Assembly (NCBI GenBank): GCA_012845835.1
Contig: JABAKD010000010.1
Coordinates: 17,929,204 to 17,993,203 of the forward strand
Source of the DNA: Undaria pinnatifida
Taxonomy: Eukaryota > Sar > Phaeophyceae > Laminariales > Alariaceae
Direction: 5' to 3'
Length of the DNA: 64,000 nucleotides
The notes below the pieces were generated by a model. The model ran no database searches. It saw only the letters and a program-made list of their open reading frames with translations, and was not told the DNA's origin. Of the stretch, positions 43,477-54,751 are shown piece by piece. The translations under genes were made by a program, and so were the position numbers. The first letter of the stretch is position 1, and every line of letters begins with the position of its first letter.

Positions 43477-46400
43477 CTGTGGGATTCGTTTGGACCATGG
43501 GGCTGACGTGTCATACAGCAGCAGCACGAGTGGTAGAATCAACAGCAGAGATACCAGCGGGAAGGAAGACAACACGCATCAGCTACTACTGCTACTGCTA
43601 CTGCTACTGCCACTGCTACTGCTACTACGAATTGTTAAAGGAAGAGGCGGTACTCACAGTATGTGTACGAGGCAAACGGTGACGAAGAAAAAGGGTCTGC
43701 CTGCCTTTACAAGGCCCAGACTAAGCAGTGCGCAGGTCATAGACGAGGACATGATCACCAGGGTGGGGAAGCACCCGAACCTGGTGGGTGGGCAGTGGCG
43801 AAACAAAAGCAGTTCGGGATTAGCAGGGGCGGCAAGCGGTGGTCGGTCGTTTTGGTGTTGCATGAAAAAACGGCAAACTGAAAACCGAGAACTAACAAAG
43901 AAAACGGAAAACTAATAGAAACGGCACGAATAAAACGGATTGCGGAGAAGTGAAACCCGATAAACGAAAGCTGAAAATAGGAAAACGGAAAACGAACAAT
44001 GGAAAGCGGATAGCGGAAAGCGGAAAGCGAAAGCAGAAAGGGACGATGTCACAGAGGACATACTACGTTCCGTCTTCTTATCCAATATGAGGCCACGGGG
44101 TTGCGTTGAGACATTTCTGCAGGCCACGTTCGTTCTACCACGGAGCACGAACATTCTAGAGCCTACCCCGCCAGCTTAGTTAAGTCTTACCCCACCGCAA
44201 TAAAAACGGGCGCTAACTCCTAGTAGTTTGGCCCTGAAACGTGGATGCAACTCTATAGGGATAACCCGTCTCGACAAAAACAAAAGGATCGCCATTCAGG
44301 ATTAATGGGTTAGCCCAACCCTAGCACGCGTCAAAGGGTTGGAACTCCATCAAACTGGATCAACCAGCTCGAAAAAAGAGAAAACACATGCTGGAGATGC
44401 ACGACGCCCCCCCCGACCGACCTCGTCACCTGTCGACCCACAGGCCACCGAGAAAGCAACAAGCCAAACCACAAGTCAGTCACTCAGTGCTCATGTGGGA
44501 ACCTCCCCACCCTTACCCAAATCTTCAAATTACCCCCACCCCCTCTCCTGCCCGAACATCGTTCCGAACACTACAAACGCCCCACTCCCCCCACCCACCT
44601 TGAACACCCCCCCTTACCTGTCTACCGACAGGCCGCCGAGAATGCGGCCGGAAGCGTTACAAAGAGACGCGACGCTGCCCAAGATGCTAAGAAACCGATC
44701 CGCGTCGGTGAAGATCTGCTGTGCGATGCGCTTGTAGCCGCCTGCACAGCGGATCAAATACAAAATTGGGGAAGAGTGGCGACGTTGATAAGGAAGCAAC
44801 CAGGGCTTTTCACGGGTCATGACCCGGCCCCCGGGTCGGGTCGCGTCAGTTCATGTTAGGATGGGTTCGAAAATATCACGGGTCGGGTCGGGTCGGGTCG
44901 GGTCGGGCCGGGTCGGGTCGGGTCGAGTCGGGTCAGGTCGGGTCAGGAGGTTTTCATAATTACGGGTCGGGCCGGATCACCCTGACCTGATCCGACTGGT
45001 ATACCGAGAAGTGATCCGACCCGTGAAAAGCCCTGGGAACAACAGAAGCCTTGATGAGGACATACACACCCTGTAGTAGCACGAGCGATCGAGCTGCCAC
45101 ACGCAGCTTGCAGAGATGGCTGCTTTCGACCAAATTCCCGATCTCACAGCTGCGGTGTCTGTATTTCATACTGGTACTGGTATACAACTTGTGCAGGAGG
45201 AAGATGTGTAAAAGCGCCAAGCGGCCGCTAGTCGACGATAGCTGTCGCTGCGGCGCAGATGGGGACGGCGAGGAGGAGAGAGAAGGAACGGGGACACAAG
45301 GAAAATGAACAGAACGGATAGAAAAACAAGGATAAAATATGACATGACCGGAGAAGGGTAGGCAAAGGCAAGGGAGGGGCCGGAAAAACAGTACGCGTGC
45401 GGCAGGTACTGTCGCAATACATTTCCCATGGTCCCTCAACTGCATGAAGAAAAACAAACTATCTCATAGAGCGCCCAAAAGTTCAAAGGTCCCGTTTTCG
45501 CCACGGCAATGAAAAACATTCGCCGTCACAGAACTCACCACGTCACACGAGCTCAATCACAAAAAAAGCGGCAACCTAAAGTGTAACCACAAGGGCGCTT
45601 CACCTGCAATGTACAGCCCCGACACGCTGGTCAACATCATGCTCAGAGCAAGGTGGTAATAATTCCGCTCTCGCAGCAGATCCAAAACTTTAAACTGTCG
45701 CTGATGGTTCGCCTCCCCGCCTCCGCCCCCCTTCACACGCACGCCACCCTTCGAGCTGGCGATACCACCTTTGCCAAGCTCAATCGCGCTCTTGTGGGGG
45801 CTTCCCATGTCTGCATCAGCGTGCTCCTGACGCCGCCCAGACCCCTGCATCTGAGGAGCAGGAGGAGGGGGAGGAAGAAGACTCGCGGCCGTTCGTGCGT
45901 CGAGATCGTTGTGGCCAACATGCTCCTCCTCTTCCACCGCTCCAACCTTTACCGACTCCGCGTGGTCCGCGCCTAGGACATGTCTTCGGGGTGTGCTTCG
46001 CTGCTCTTGTGGTTCGGTCCTGTCTTCTGTGACGTCCGTGTGAACGCCTTTCTCGAAGAAAACAGAGGCGGAGCCCCCGGCGGCGTCCACGCCTAAGCCG
46101 CTGTCGGTGCCGCCACCGGATTCTAATTTTGAGTACACGCCGACAGCGCCTATTCGGAAAAAAAGCGGAGACAGAAAATGGTGCGGGCAAAGGTGAAGGC
46201 TCGACTCTAACCCTTTTGGAACTGAACCGTGCGTTATTGGGGACAAACTACTTGGAATTAGTGTAAGATAGCATTTGCAGTGGTAGTAGGGTTCAAAACG
46301 AATCTTGTTTATTTCCGCCACCCGAACAATCGGACAGCCGATGCGTGTGTCGGGGAACCAGAGATCGTGCGCGGAGGTTCGGCGAAAACAACACGGACAA

Positions 46401-49400
46401 AATCTTGGCCTCCGTAGTCCGCGATTGGACCACGCCAAAGGCGTTGACCAGTTGATTTACGATTCCTCCCACCCTCCCACGCGATTCAATGCGACAATCC
46501 TCCTCCCTCGTGCATTTCAACCTAATGTGGCTCTGTCGCGAGGACAAAAACCCCGCGTACACCATGCTCATGGCAACAAAACACGCGATGGCGATTTCAA
46601 CACGCCACGCAAGCCGTGACAATTTTGCACGTACTATGGGCGAACACCCTGCGAGGGACGTAGGGCAAGCAATCTTCCGTGGACGAATCGTCTGTATTCG
46701 ACGAATTGATTACGTGAGCATGTAACTAACTACAAACTCGCGTGTGCTGGTCGGTGTCAGTTGCCCGGTTACTTGCCCGGGGGCGAATTACTTTATCTTC
46801 AGCTCTCAACAGCAGCTTTACACGTAAATCCTTCGTTCTTGCGCGGCAGAGAGGAGCACACCTGTGTCTCCTCTAGTTGGTGCCGCCTTTTCAACTTGCG
46901 ACACCGTCACATCCTGAGTGGGAACCTTGCATGTCCAACCTATTCGTATTCGTGCGGGGTGAGCAACTTTAGCCTCGAAAACCGGCGCGAGATAGCCAGA
47001 AGCTCGTTAGCCTAGCTCACTAACCTCGGGCAAGACTCTCCAGCGGGGGTTGCGATATCATCGAAGACCCAACCATGCCCAGAAACAAGTAGCACGTCCC
47101 TAGGATGATAAACATCAGCGGCACCCGTCCCGCAACCTCCTGCGAGACAGAATAGTACGAGAAGACCGTAAAGTTAGCCCAACTCGGTGTCCAAAAGCAG
47201 CGACCTTGCAAGGTCGAAAAACAAAATCGATAAGAGGTGCAGCTCCATCCGTGAAATGTGTGGGGGGGGGGGGGGTACAAAACGCCGCTCACTAAAATAG
47301 AAACCTTCTCGCCGCCGGAGCAAAGCGGGTCGTGAGCACGTTGCCCAGAAAAGGCGGAATGCGGTACGACAATCGAACGCCATCCTGCTTCTTTACCTTC
47401 CCGTAGTACCCTGTCGTGGGGTCGGGGCTTGCGTCGCCTGGGTTTACAGCTGCAGTCACCACTGCGTCAAACACGGCCGCGCCGGCGCCGAACCCCGCCA
47501 CGATCAAGCCCGACACCATGCCCTTGCGATCCGGCATCCACGCGTATCCGCATACCAGCGGGCACGTGTACCTGGGGATTCGAGAAGCCAGAGGCGTGTC
47601 GGTAAAAGGGGTTTCAAGTAGCATAAAGCGTGTGGGAAGATATAGTTTCGAGGGGCAAAAGGCGTTTCGGCAGGTGGGAGTTCGAGAAGCAAGAGGCGTG
47701 CCGATACGTTCGTTCAGAGGTGTCCTGAAAGTTTCGCCTTTCAAAAGTGTGCCGGAGTAGTGAGGCCTGTGTTGTGAATCACCACGTTCCCCCTTGACAG
47801 CCATGCTACCGACGGCACTCCCGACCAAAAACCGAAATTTGCACATTCGCGCAGGCATTCCACTCTCAGCTGCAATTGGTGGCCAACCACGATGGTTTTA
47901 CTCACGCCAATCCCACATTGTTTCCTCGCGCCGGTCACAAATCATTTTATCATGCCCATCATTACTGTTTTACTCACGCAATTGCAATGCCGACGCCAAA
48001 CATCGAGTACAGCACCGCCAGCTCGGCCACCGTCTTGGCTCGAGAACAGGCCAGCATGGATAGGGACACCAAGGCCACTCCGACCATAGCGGCCCCGCGA
48101 AACCCCACGCGGAATTGGAGCAGGCCGACAAGCGGAGCGGCGAGCGCATGCCCCAGGCAACCACAGGCGTAGATTATTGTCGTGTCCTGCGTTGTCACCG
48201 AGGCGTCGTACAACCTGCGGAACGTCGATTGAACATATGGGGCGGGGTTTTGAGTTTATCCCTTCGTGATTTCACAGAGGAAAATGGTCGAGAGTAAAGG
48301 ACGACATAACTTGATACGGTATTGGCCACACGAAGCAGCCCTTGCTGCTGGGCTAGTGAACGTGTCCGAACTGCAACGGAAGATAATCAACGGCATGCAA
48401 CAGCACAGCACGATGAGATACCTGCGCCGCTTCACGCTCTTCCTGGGCGATTGACAAGCCACCACGTGTCGAGTTTTGGGTGGTTGTACCCGTAAGTCCC
48501 AAGGGGGTTACCGATACCAGGGTGAGACACGTCGAGGTTAGGCAGGATGCGCGATGGGCGATGGCCGCTGCAGAGTATCCTGGCACTATCCGTGTTACGA
48601 CGAAAACTCAACCCAAGCCAGCACTGCTTCACGTAAAACATTACACCGAAAACATTTAAAATGCATCAGCTGTGAGTTCGAGCGGTTGAACGGTCGACAC
48701 CCATATAAGCAAGTTTCGTGCTTCCAGCACGTTTAGCGTGCCCAGCGTCTTTTTACGGATTTATTTCGCTTGATTTTTTTGTGACGGCTTCCCACTTCTA
48801 CGTTTTCTTCCGCCAAATCGACTTGTATAGTCGCCAGGGCAACGTAGTCACCGGGGAGATCCCCTCTCCCTCTCGATTCCGAATCTTAGTCCACCGGTCA
48901 AAACGAGGGGACACACCGGGATTCTAGTCGCACTGAATATTGACATGGAGGGCTCATTCTTCGTCCCTGGTCTGCAGGTCTGTGTGCCTGGTATGGAGCG
49001 TCTTTTCTGTGCTGGGTGTGGTATGAGATTGGTGTGATACGTTCGAACCCTTGCTTCCAGATTAGTGGGCATCGTACAGCAGTATCGTATGTCATCTCCA
49101 GAAAAAAAATCATGTCCATGCACCTATGAAATCCGGGGATGGAACCAGGATGCCCCCTGACGACCATAGGCGGTGCCTTTCATGCTGTGGCCACGACGGC
49201 CCCTTGTCTTTGTACATGAGGGGACCAACTACGGTGCAGCAGTCCAGTAACACCTTGGGAAAAGTAGGCCAATGCCGTTCATTGGCGCTGTAGACAAGTA
49301 TGCTGCTGCATAGTAAATACTTATTATAACTCTGGTCCCTTCGGCGGCAGCCCTCGGCAATTAGCTGGCCTCTCAGCCTACTCTCAGTTCTTAATTGCCG

Positions 49401-52400
49401 ACGGGAAAATATTTTTTCCGGGCCGATCCTTCGTTTTCCCTCTTTTTCCTTTTTAGTTTTAAACCTTGCTTCTTCGGCGCTTACCGCGAAGGGGGCGCAC
49501 AGGCCCCGATAACCACAGTGCCGCAAGTACAGCAGAACAGCCAGCAATCGGCCCTACACAGAGCAGCAAAGCTCATACCAGGTACAGCAGTACGTTCGTG
49601 TCGACCGGACAGCAGCGTGCGACAACGAAAGCCAGTAGACAATAACAAGTGTTTCGCCGAGAACCACCATGTACATGCATACGACCGGCCCTACACAGAG
49701 CAGCAAAGTTCATACCAGGTACAGCAGTACGTTCGTGTTGACCGGACAGCAGCGTGCGACAACGAAAGCCAGTAGACAAGAACAAGTGTTTAGCCGAGAA
49801 CCACCATGTACATGCGCATACGAGTGTGTGCTCTTTTCCCTTCTTTATAGTTGCTCTACGACTAAATTGCGTAGAAATAAGGCCAACAACAACAATTTTG
49901 GATTTTTTACCGCTGAGACTCGACCCTGTGACGGGCCGACGTCTAGACGCAATATACATTGTTTTAGTATGGAACATACAGTGTGACCAACGTCACCTAA
50001 AACAGCCGTCTCTTTGCTGTCACTTCAAAAACATGCTCCACGCTGCTGTGTATTTGTGTGTTTTATAAAAAAAACTGCTTTTTCCACCGACCTACATCCA
50101 GCAAACCCAGTGTCAGTGCCGATAAGTCGCCCTAGAGAGGCTAAAGCTCTGTGGCAGTAACAAACTTCGAGGCAGATGTATACATCGCGAGTACTTCAAG
50201 CAAGATGCCAGGCGCATACGGTATGCTCATGCATGTGGCGTCGGGGCTGTTTTCCTGGAGCACGGCGGCAGGACTCTTGGCATTATCAAAGCCGCTAGTT
50301 TGCACCTACAATCAATCGTGTGGACCTCTGTCCGCTTCACATAATTTGTTGTATCTTTCCTTTCTAAGCGAGAGCAGCGGGCGGCGAATGCCGCCGGCGG
50401 AGAGAAGCGCCTTGTCCACCAGACTTTTGCCGCAGATAAACCTCTGCTTGTCGAATCTGGGGCCGAAACGCCCCGGGGCGAAAGATTCGCGAGCCTACCT
50501 CCGACAAAACAGACAGGCGGCGACGAAGACAACCACGACAACAACCCATAACGTCATTTTATATACAACTGCTTACAAATACCGATTTCCTGAGAGGCCC
50601 TGAGAGGCTTCCATTTCCCACACTAACTTTAAGACATTCTCCTCTCCGGACGGTCAAATGAATCAAAGTTTTTTCATGACGATCACTTTTCTTTTTTTTC
50701 GATGACACTCGGATTCGAACCAACGAATATCAGGCTTATAAGCGGACAGTCTATCTACAGGCCACAAAGTCACAGTGACTGTGGTGTTCTTCTCAGCGCT
50801 TCTCACAGTCTCCTTTTTTTATGACTACGAGTATCAATGTTTTTTTTTATGAGGCCTCCATTTTCTATACGGAATTCAAGATATCCTCCTCTTCGGACGG
50901 CTGAATCAATGCTCTTGTATGAGGATCATTTTTTTTTTTCCCGATGAAACCCGGATTCGAACCAACGAATATCAGCCTCATGAGTGGACAGCGGACAGTC
51001 TATCTACTAGACCACAAAGTCACAGTGACTCTGTGGTGCTCTTCTCAGCGCTTCTCACCCTCTCCTTTTCTTATGAGTGTACTATTAATGCTGTTTTTAT
51101 GAGTATCATGTTTTTTTTTCGATGACACCGGGATTCGAACCCACACGCATCAGGCTCAGAAGCGGACAGTCTATCCACTAGACCGCAAAGTTACAGTGAC
51201 TGTGGCCTAGCGGATATTCCTGTAGACCTACTTACAAATAATATCGATTTCCTGAGCGGCCTCCATTATTTTTTGCTTTTCAAACTATTAATAACTTCAA
51301 GATATTCTCCTCTCCGGACGGCTGGGCGGGAGGCTCGGATGCCCGAAACAGCGCTTCTCAGCGCTTCTCGTTTTTTCTTTTTGTCAAAGTTCAATACCAC
51401 GTACCGGTACTACTACACCACGTTTGTACATACCAGGTACCACGGTGTTGAATCACAACGCACGACCAGCCCAGATCAGCCCAGCTATGTATAGCCCAGC
51501 AGCGCAGCGCAGCGCCGTGCGGTGCCGTGCCTTGCCCCGCGCTGCGGTGCTGTGTCGTTCTGCGCTGTACTTTCTTTCGATAATAAACATAAAGCAGTAA
51601 CAGGTTGTATACGTGTTGTTGTGTGCTCTTCTTTTTGCTTTTTCTTCATTTGATCTCTCTCGGTCCCCATGTTCCACCCCCCCACGCAAATTACATCACC
51701 CGTAATGCCGATCAGAACGTGACACCGCCAACAAGCACACAGAACAGCACTGGGCAATTTGCTCTGCACAAGCAGCTCTGGGCATTATCAATTTGCTGTT
51801 CGCACCAAATCATGGGCCTCTTCTTTCTGCCCCCTTTACATGGTCTAGTTGCATTCCTTGCGCGAGCGTAGCGGGAGGCGTCAGCCGCCCGCGGAGCGGA
51901 GCCCTTGTGCACACACACCAGCAGCTGACAGCGTTCTTTATTCTTCATGTGTTCGTATGCAAGCCTAGTATAAATAACAGCCCTCGTGCAGAACACGATA
52001 CCCCATGTTGATGGCGACGTTCTTTGCTCCGGATTTATTACTTAGCTGGCACAGGGAGTGCAAGCATATCAAATTACAGCAGCAGTACAAGCGGTCGTCC
52101 CCCAATACGGCGGTCTGAGTAGGGCGGTATCCCGATATAAGGCGGTGAACATCGCTTGGCGCGACAGAGGAGTCGCACTCACAAGCCGGAATGAACAAGG
52201 AGGTTTTCCCTCAATAATGCGGTCATAATACTCTGGCACACCTACCCCTGCCTTATGACTGGGGGACCTACTACTGCCTGCATCACACCGTTGACACTGC
52301 TGTTGCTGTATTTCAAATACGTCAGTGAGCTCGACTGATCGAATGGTCGTCGATACTTAATGTAAGTTAATTTGCGCAGGGTGTTGGTCTGACCGTCTGA

Positions 52401-52517
52401 CCTTATGTACGAGGTGACGTACGGCTGAATGCAGCCCCAGGTGTACAGAGTTCCCAGCGAGAGATGTAGCAAGATTCCGCCAATGATCACATTGTACGCC
52501 GCCCTTGGCAGTGTCAT
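43221..52517 (-). CDS. MFS transporter, oxalate/formate antiporter (OFA)-like, 8 exons
   Basis: This is a 12-helix secondary transporter of the OFA/monocarboxylate branch of the major facilitator superfamily. Eight exons join to 563 codons plus stop: 52517-52402, 48214-47978, 47571-47397, 47139-47025, 46149-45604, 44741-44618, 43780-43658 and 43476-43221. The total (1692 nt) is divisible by three and every split codon is restored. Diagnostic pieces are LHLSLGTLYTWGCIQPYVTS in TM1, YTCPLVCGYAWMPDRKG with GLIVAGFGAGAAVF in TM4-5, GRILGGLSVDRFG in the TM8-9 loop, and a long NFGLVFMAFGVGAF TM11. The central loop is enlarged by about 140 hydrophilic residues in exon 5. Substrate (an organic anion) is inference from family. 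Confidence 0.9.
43565..43625 (+). repeat. (CTACTG)n microsatellite
   Basis: About nine CTACTG/CTGCTA-type units lie in MFS intron 7, 30 bp from the exon 7 donor. Confidence 0.85.
43658..43780 (-). CDS. MFS transporter exon 7 (TM9-TM10 start)
   Basis: Acceptor CCACCAG|G and donor ATACT|GTGAGT bound 123 nt. FGCFPTLVIMSSSMTCALLS and PFFFVTVCLVHI give the ninth and tenth helices. Confidence 0.9.
44618..44741 (-). CDS. MFS transporter exon 6 (TM8)
   Basis: Acceptor TGTGCAG|GC and donor GACAG|GTAAGG bound 124 nt: GYKRIAQQIFTDADRFLSIL then GSVASLCNASGRILGGLSVD. It contains the N..GR..GG..SD loop conserved in OFA carriers. Confidence 0.92.
44801..45035. mobile_element. hAT-like MITE, GGGTC family, copy 3
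   Basis: Near-perfect TIRs, CAGGGCTTTTCACGGGTC at the left and GACCCGTGAAAAGCCCTG at the right, flank runs of GGGTC pentamers. The CAGGG termini resemble hAT elements. Flanks GAAGCAAC and GGAACAAC could be a decayed 8-bp target duplication. It lies in MFS intron 5. Confidence 0.87.
45604..46149 (-). CDS. MFS transporter exon 5 (large cytoplasmic loop and TM7)
   Basis: Acceptor CGAATAG|GC and donor TTGCAG|GTGAAG bound 546 nt. About 140 residues are hydrophilic, with Gly/Ser-rich, Glu-rich (VEEEEH) and Pro-rich (LPPPPPAPQ) tracts. The exon ends LLRERNYYHLALSMMLTSVS GLYIAG, the seventh helix. The expanded loop is unusual for OFA proteins but is open throughout and phase-correct. Confidence 0.88.
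47025..47139 (-). CDS. MFS transporter exon 4 (TM6)
   Basis: Acceptor TCTCGCAG|GAG and donor CCGAG|GTTAGT bound 115 nt: EVAGRVPLMFIILGTCYLFL GMVGSSMI, the sixth helix preceded by the V..RVP.MF motif. Confidence 0.9.
47397..47571 (-). CDS. MFS transporter exon 3 (TM4-TM5)
   Basis: Acceptor CCCCAG|G and donor GGGAAG|GTAAAG bound 175 nt. YTCPLVCGYAWMPDRKGMVS and GLIVAGFGAGAAVFD are OFA signatures; the exon then runs NPGDASPDPTTGYYGK into the TM5-6 loop. Confidence 0.93.
47978..48214 (-). CDS. MFS transporter exon 2 (TM2-TM3)
   Basis: Acceptor CCGCAG|G and donor TTGC|GTGAGT bound 237 nt. TIIYACGCLGHALAAPLVGL and GFRGAAMVGVALVSLSMLAC carry TM2, the short conserved loop and TM3. Phases 2 on both sides agree with neighbours. 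Confidence 0.9.
49549..49821 (+). repeat. 137-bp tandem duplication in MFS intron 1
   Basis: Units starting at 49549 and 49686 share CGGCCCTACACAGAGCAGCA, CATACCAGGTACAGCAGTAC, GCGTGCGACAACGAAAGCCA and CCGAGAACCACCATGTACAT with only a few substitutions, so the duplication is recent. Confidence 0.92.
50690..51200 (-). mobile_element. Tandem tRNA-like SINE array 2
   Basis: Three units (B boxes near 50710, 50953 and 51130 when read on the minus strand) carry CGGTCTAGTGGATAGACTGT-type A-box regions, CCGCTTATAAGCCTG or CCGCTTCTGAGCCTG anticodon regions, and GGGTTCGAATCCCGGTGTCA. Linkers of 105-170 bp repeat CTCAGCGCTTCTCAC. The unit at 51121-51190 is the best preserved. It lies in MFS intron 1. 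Confidence 0.78.
51385..51910 (+). mobile_element. Composite repeat family A, copy 3
   Basis: The copy has the same block order as at 14920-15395: CCACGTTTGTACATACCAGG, CTATGTATAGCCCAGCAGCG, AGCGCCGTGCGGTGCCGTGC, TGCCGATCAGAACGTGACAC, CGCCCGCGGAGCGGAGCCCT. It follows directly after the tRNA-like array. Confidence 0.85.
52085..52265 (+). repeat. Dispersed repeat H, copy 2
   Basis: GGCGGTATCCCGATATAAGG, AGTCGCACTCACAAGCCGGA, ATGAACAAGGAGGTTTTCCC and CACACCTACCCCTGCCTTA match copy 1 at 35173-35335. It ends just before MFS exon 1. Confidence 0.8.
52402..52517 (-). CDS. MFS transporter exon 1 (start, TM1)
   Basis: The exon runs from ATG at 52517 to donor ATAAG|GTCAGA, 116 nt. MTLPRAAYNVIIGGILLHLS then LGTLYTWGCIQPYVTSYI is the OFA-type first helix with the G.LYTWG motif. 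Confidence 0.9.
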
Positions 52518-53597
52518 GGTGTAGGTAAACGCCCACTCCTTTCAGGCTAAAGCTGCGTGAGGTGTGGGTAGTGAGATCATAGACGAGGTGTGAGACGCTC
52601 GAACGCTCCACAAGATATGAAGGCTTTCATGATGAGGGGGTTTAAAACTCCCCTAAACAACGGTGGGTCTGACAGGAACGGCGTACCATTGCTGCTGTAG
52701 TGCGCCTGCCTCAGTGCTTCAGCTACATACTGCAGACTTGGAAATTCGTAGTCGCTCCTCCTCCCTAGATTTGGTGTGCGTAGGCGTGCGCTGGGAGCAG
52801 GGAGGGAATATAACGTGGAACGTGTAGAGTGTAGAATTACGTTTGGACGATTCGCTCGACTGGATGCGCGGATGAACCCGAACCGTCACATGTGATGCCG
52901 CTCACATCTTATAGTATCAGTGCATAGAATGAGTACTGTGGAAAATCGTCCTCTTGACCCTGACAATATCCAGGGGAGTCACCGGCCTATATCTTTCATG
53001 TGGATCGAACATACAACACGCGCGAACGACCTTCCGTAATTTTTGTGCAACCACGTACTGTATACTGTATTAGTGAAACATAGATGCGCCACGCAGCTTA
53101 AGCATTCAATCGGTTGTACTCACATCTGACGTTTTCAATTTATATAAAATCTCATATCAAATCCGGACAAGACCTTTTGTCTTCAGCGTACTACGCATAT
53201 ACCCCACATTCTATATTATATCCACACTTCCACAGAAGTTGCACCAGCGCACACGCATGCCATTGAAGAATCGTGACAAAAAGGGGACGGCGGAACCGTG
53301 CCCAATCTTGAGTATCCCATCCATGTGAATGCACAAAGACCCCCATATTTACTCCTTCCGTGGAGGAGCGCTCCAGTCGGAGTACGTCCCTCTACTCGCT
53401 CTACTCCTTACAAGGATGTTCGTGGTGCAGTACCCCATTCATCTCCACGCATAGCTCAGGGTCAAAACACAAGACATGAACAGTAGACTGTAATGGCAGT
53501 AAGCTCATTGTGGGGGGTGCTCGAGCCGGCCTGTGAGAGGCTTCACGTTAGGTGCGAATCGCACTCGTGGACCGTGAGCACGACTTACAGTAGACTC

Positions 53598-53840
53598 ATT
53601 CTACGGTAGCCCCCCCCAACTTTTCTTGAATGAAATTGCCGGTTTTGAAACCAACCCACGGCCGTGTCTCCTGAAATACAGTGCCCTTCGCCACCCCGAC
53701 GTCATCGGTCGATAGTCCTTCGCGAACAAGACCATAGTTGTGAATTGTGTATTTTTCGTAGCATCCTTCCTCGTTTCGAGCAGCCACGAAACGTTCGATA
53801 AATAAAATCGCTGGTTTTGAGGGGTGCTATCGTGGAATCA
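53598..53840. mobile_element. MITE family E, copy 1
   Basis: The left end ATTCTACGGTAGCCCCCCC and right end GGGGTGCTATCGTGGAAT are inverted repeats. The interior shares GCCGGTTTTGAAACCA, CACCCCGACGTCAT and TCGAGCAGCCA with copy 2 at 61149-61391. A TCA/TCA flank may be a target duplication. Confidence 0.85.
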
Positions 53841-54301
53841 ATCAGTAGTAGTGGTACCGTAGTTCTTTCACAGAGTAACACCGGGTACCGGCAGTAGATT
53901 TGCTGTATAGCTGCGTACCTGGTATACCGTATGAGTCGATAACCGTACAAGTATGACACTCTATAACGTTAGCCCACACCGTGAACAGATGCTTATCCAG
54001 TACTACAAAGGGGGGCGAAGCGCGCAGCGCTGAGCCTTTTTTTCTTGGTTTTCCAATGAAAAAAGGCCTCTTCATATCGGATCGCATACGAGGGTAGGGT
54101 GCCTTGAACGAATTTATCTGTTTGTGGTGGTTGTGTGTAAGTCAACATTTTTTTTTACCACGTTTGTCCACCGCACTCAACGTACACGGCACCAAGGCCA
54201 GTCTCGAGAGGTGCCGTTCACGCGCAAAAAACAGACAACTCTTCTTATCGAACTGGTTTCGCTGTAAGTCCTTGAGAGTTCGTCGAGGCAGGTGAGGCAA
54301 C

Positions 54302-54751
54302 GTGTGTTTTCACTGCCAACAAAACTGGGCTTCTACAGTAACCGCCGCACGATATACCGACAATCCCATAAGCTCGTCGAGAATAACCCCACAATACCCA
54401 CAAGCCCACAAGCTCGCCGATAATAAGCCCACAATAGTCACAAGCCTACAAGCGCGTCGAGAACAACAACATTTTCTCTCCGCCATCATAATACCCGTTT
54501 CGTTCGGAGTACCAGAAGCAGCGATGATGTCGAGCCTACGGGTACACCTTCAATTCGAATCGAGGTGCAACGCCCTCGTCGACCTGTCCAATCCAGATGG
54601 GTGGCCACGCCGCGTAAATGTTTACGAGAGCAGCTTCAGCAGAACGAATCCGGAGCCAATCTACCGCAGGAGCAGTTGGTTCTGGGACGCGCTCAATGCC
54701 AATATAGACTATATACATTACAATACATTACTAAGAACTCCTTATATATGA
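54302..54751 (+). CDS. Uncharacterised open frame, 149 codons
   Basis: The frame starts MCFHCQQNWASTVTAARYTD and includes RCNALVDLSNPDGWPRRVNV and SSWFWDALNANIDYI. I recognise no domain, signal peptide or membrane segment. Its first half crosses a short tandem repeat. Length and composition make chance possible; a lineage-specific gene or exon is the alternative. Confidence 0.2.
   Translation: MCFHCQQNWASTVTAARYTDNPISSSRITPQYPQAHKLADNKPTIVTSLQARREQQHFLSAIIIPVSFGVPEAAMMSSLRVHLQFESRCNALVDLSNPDGWPRRVNVYESSFSRTNPEPIYRRSSWFWDALNANIDYIHYNTLLRTPYI

Noticed and set aside
47572-47710. TTCGAGAAGC.AGAGGCGTG repeated beside the MFS exon 3 acceptor
   Set aside because: Resembles the exon-edge duplications but covers intron only, about 25 bp, so I did not count it as another case.
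47890-47990. Second copy of the GTTTTACTCACGC donor-side sequence near MFS exon 2
   Set aside because: Similarity is about 14-20 bp only; too short to separate from chance.
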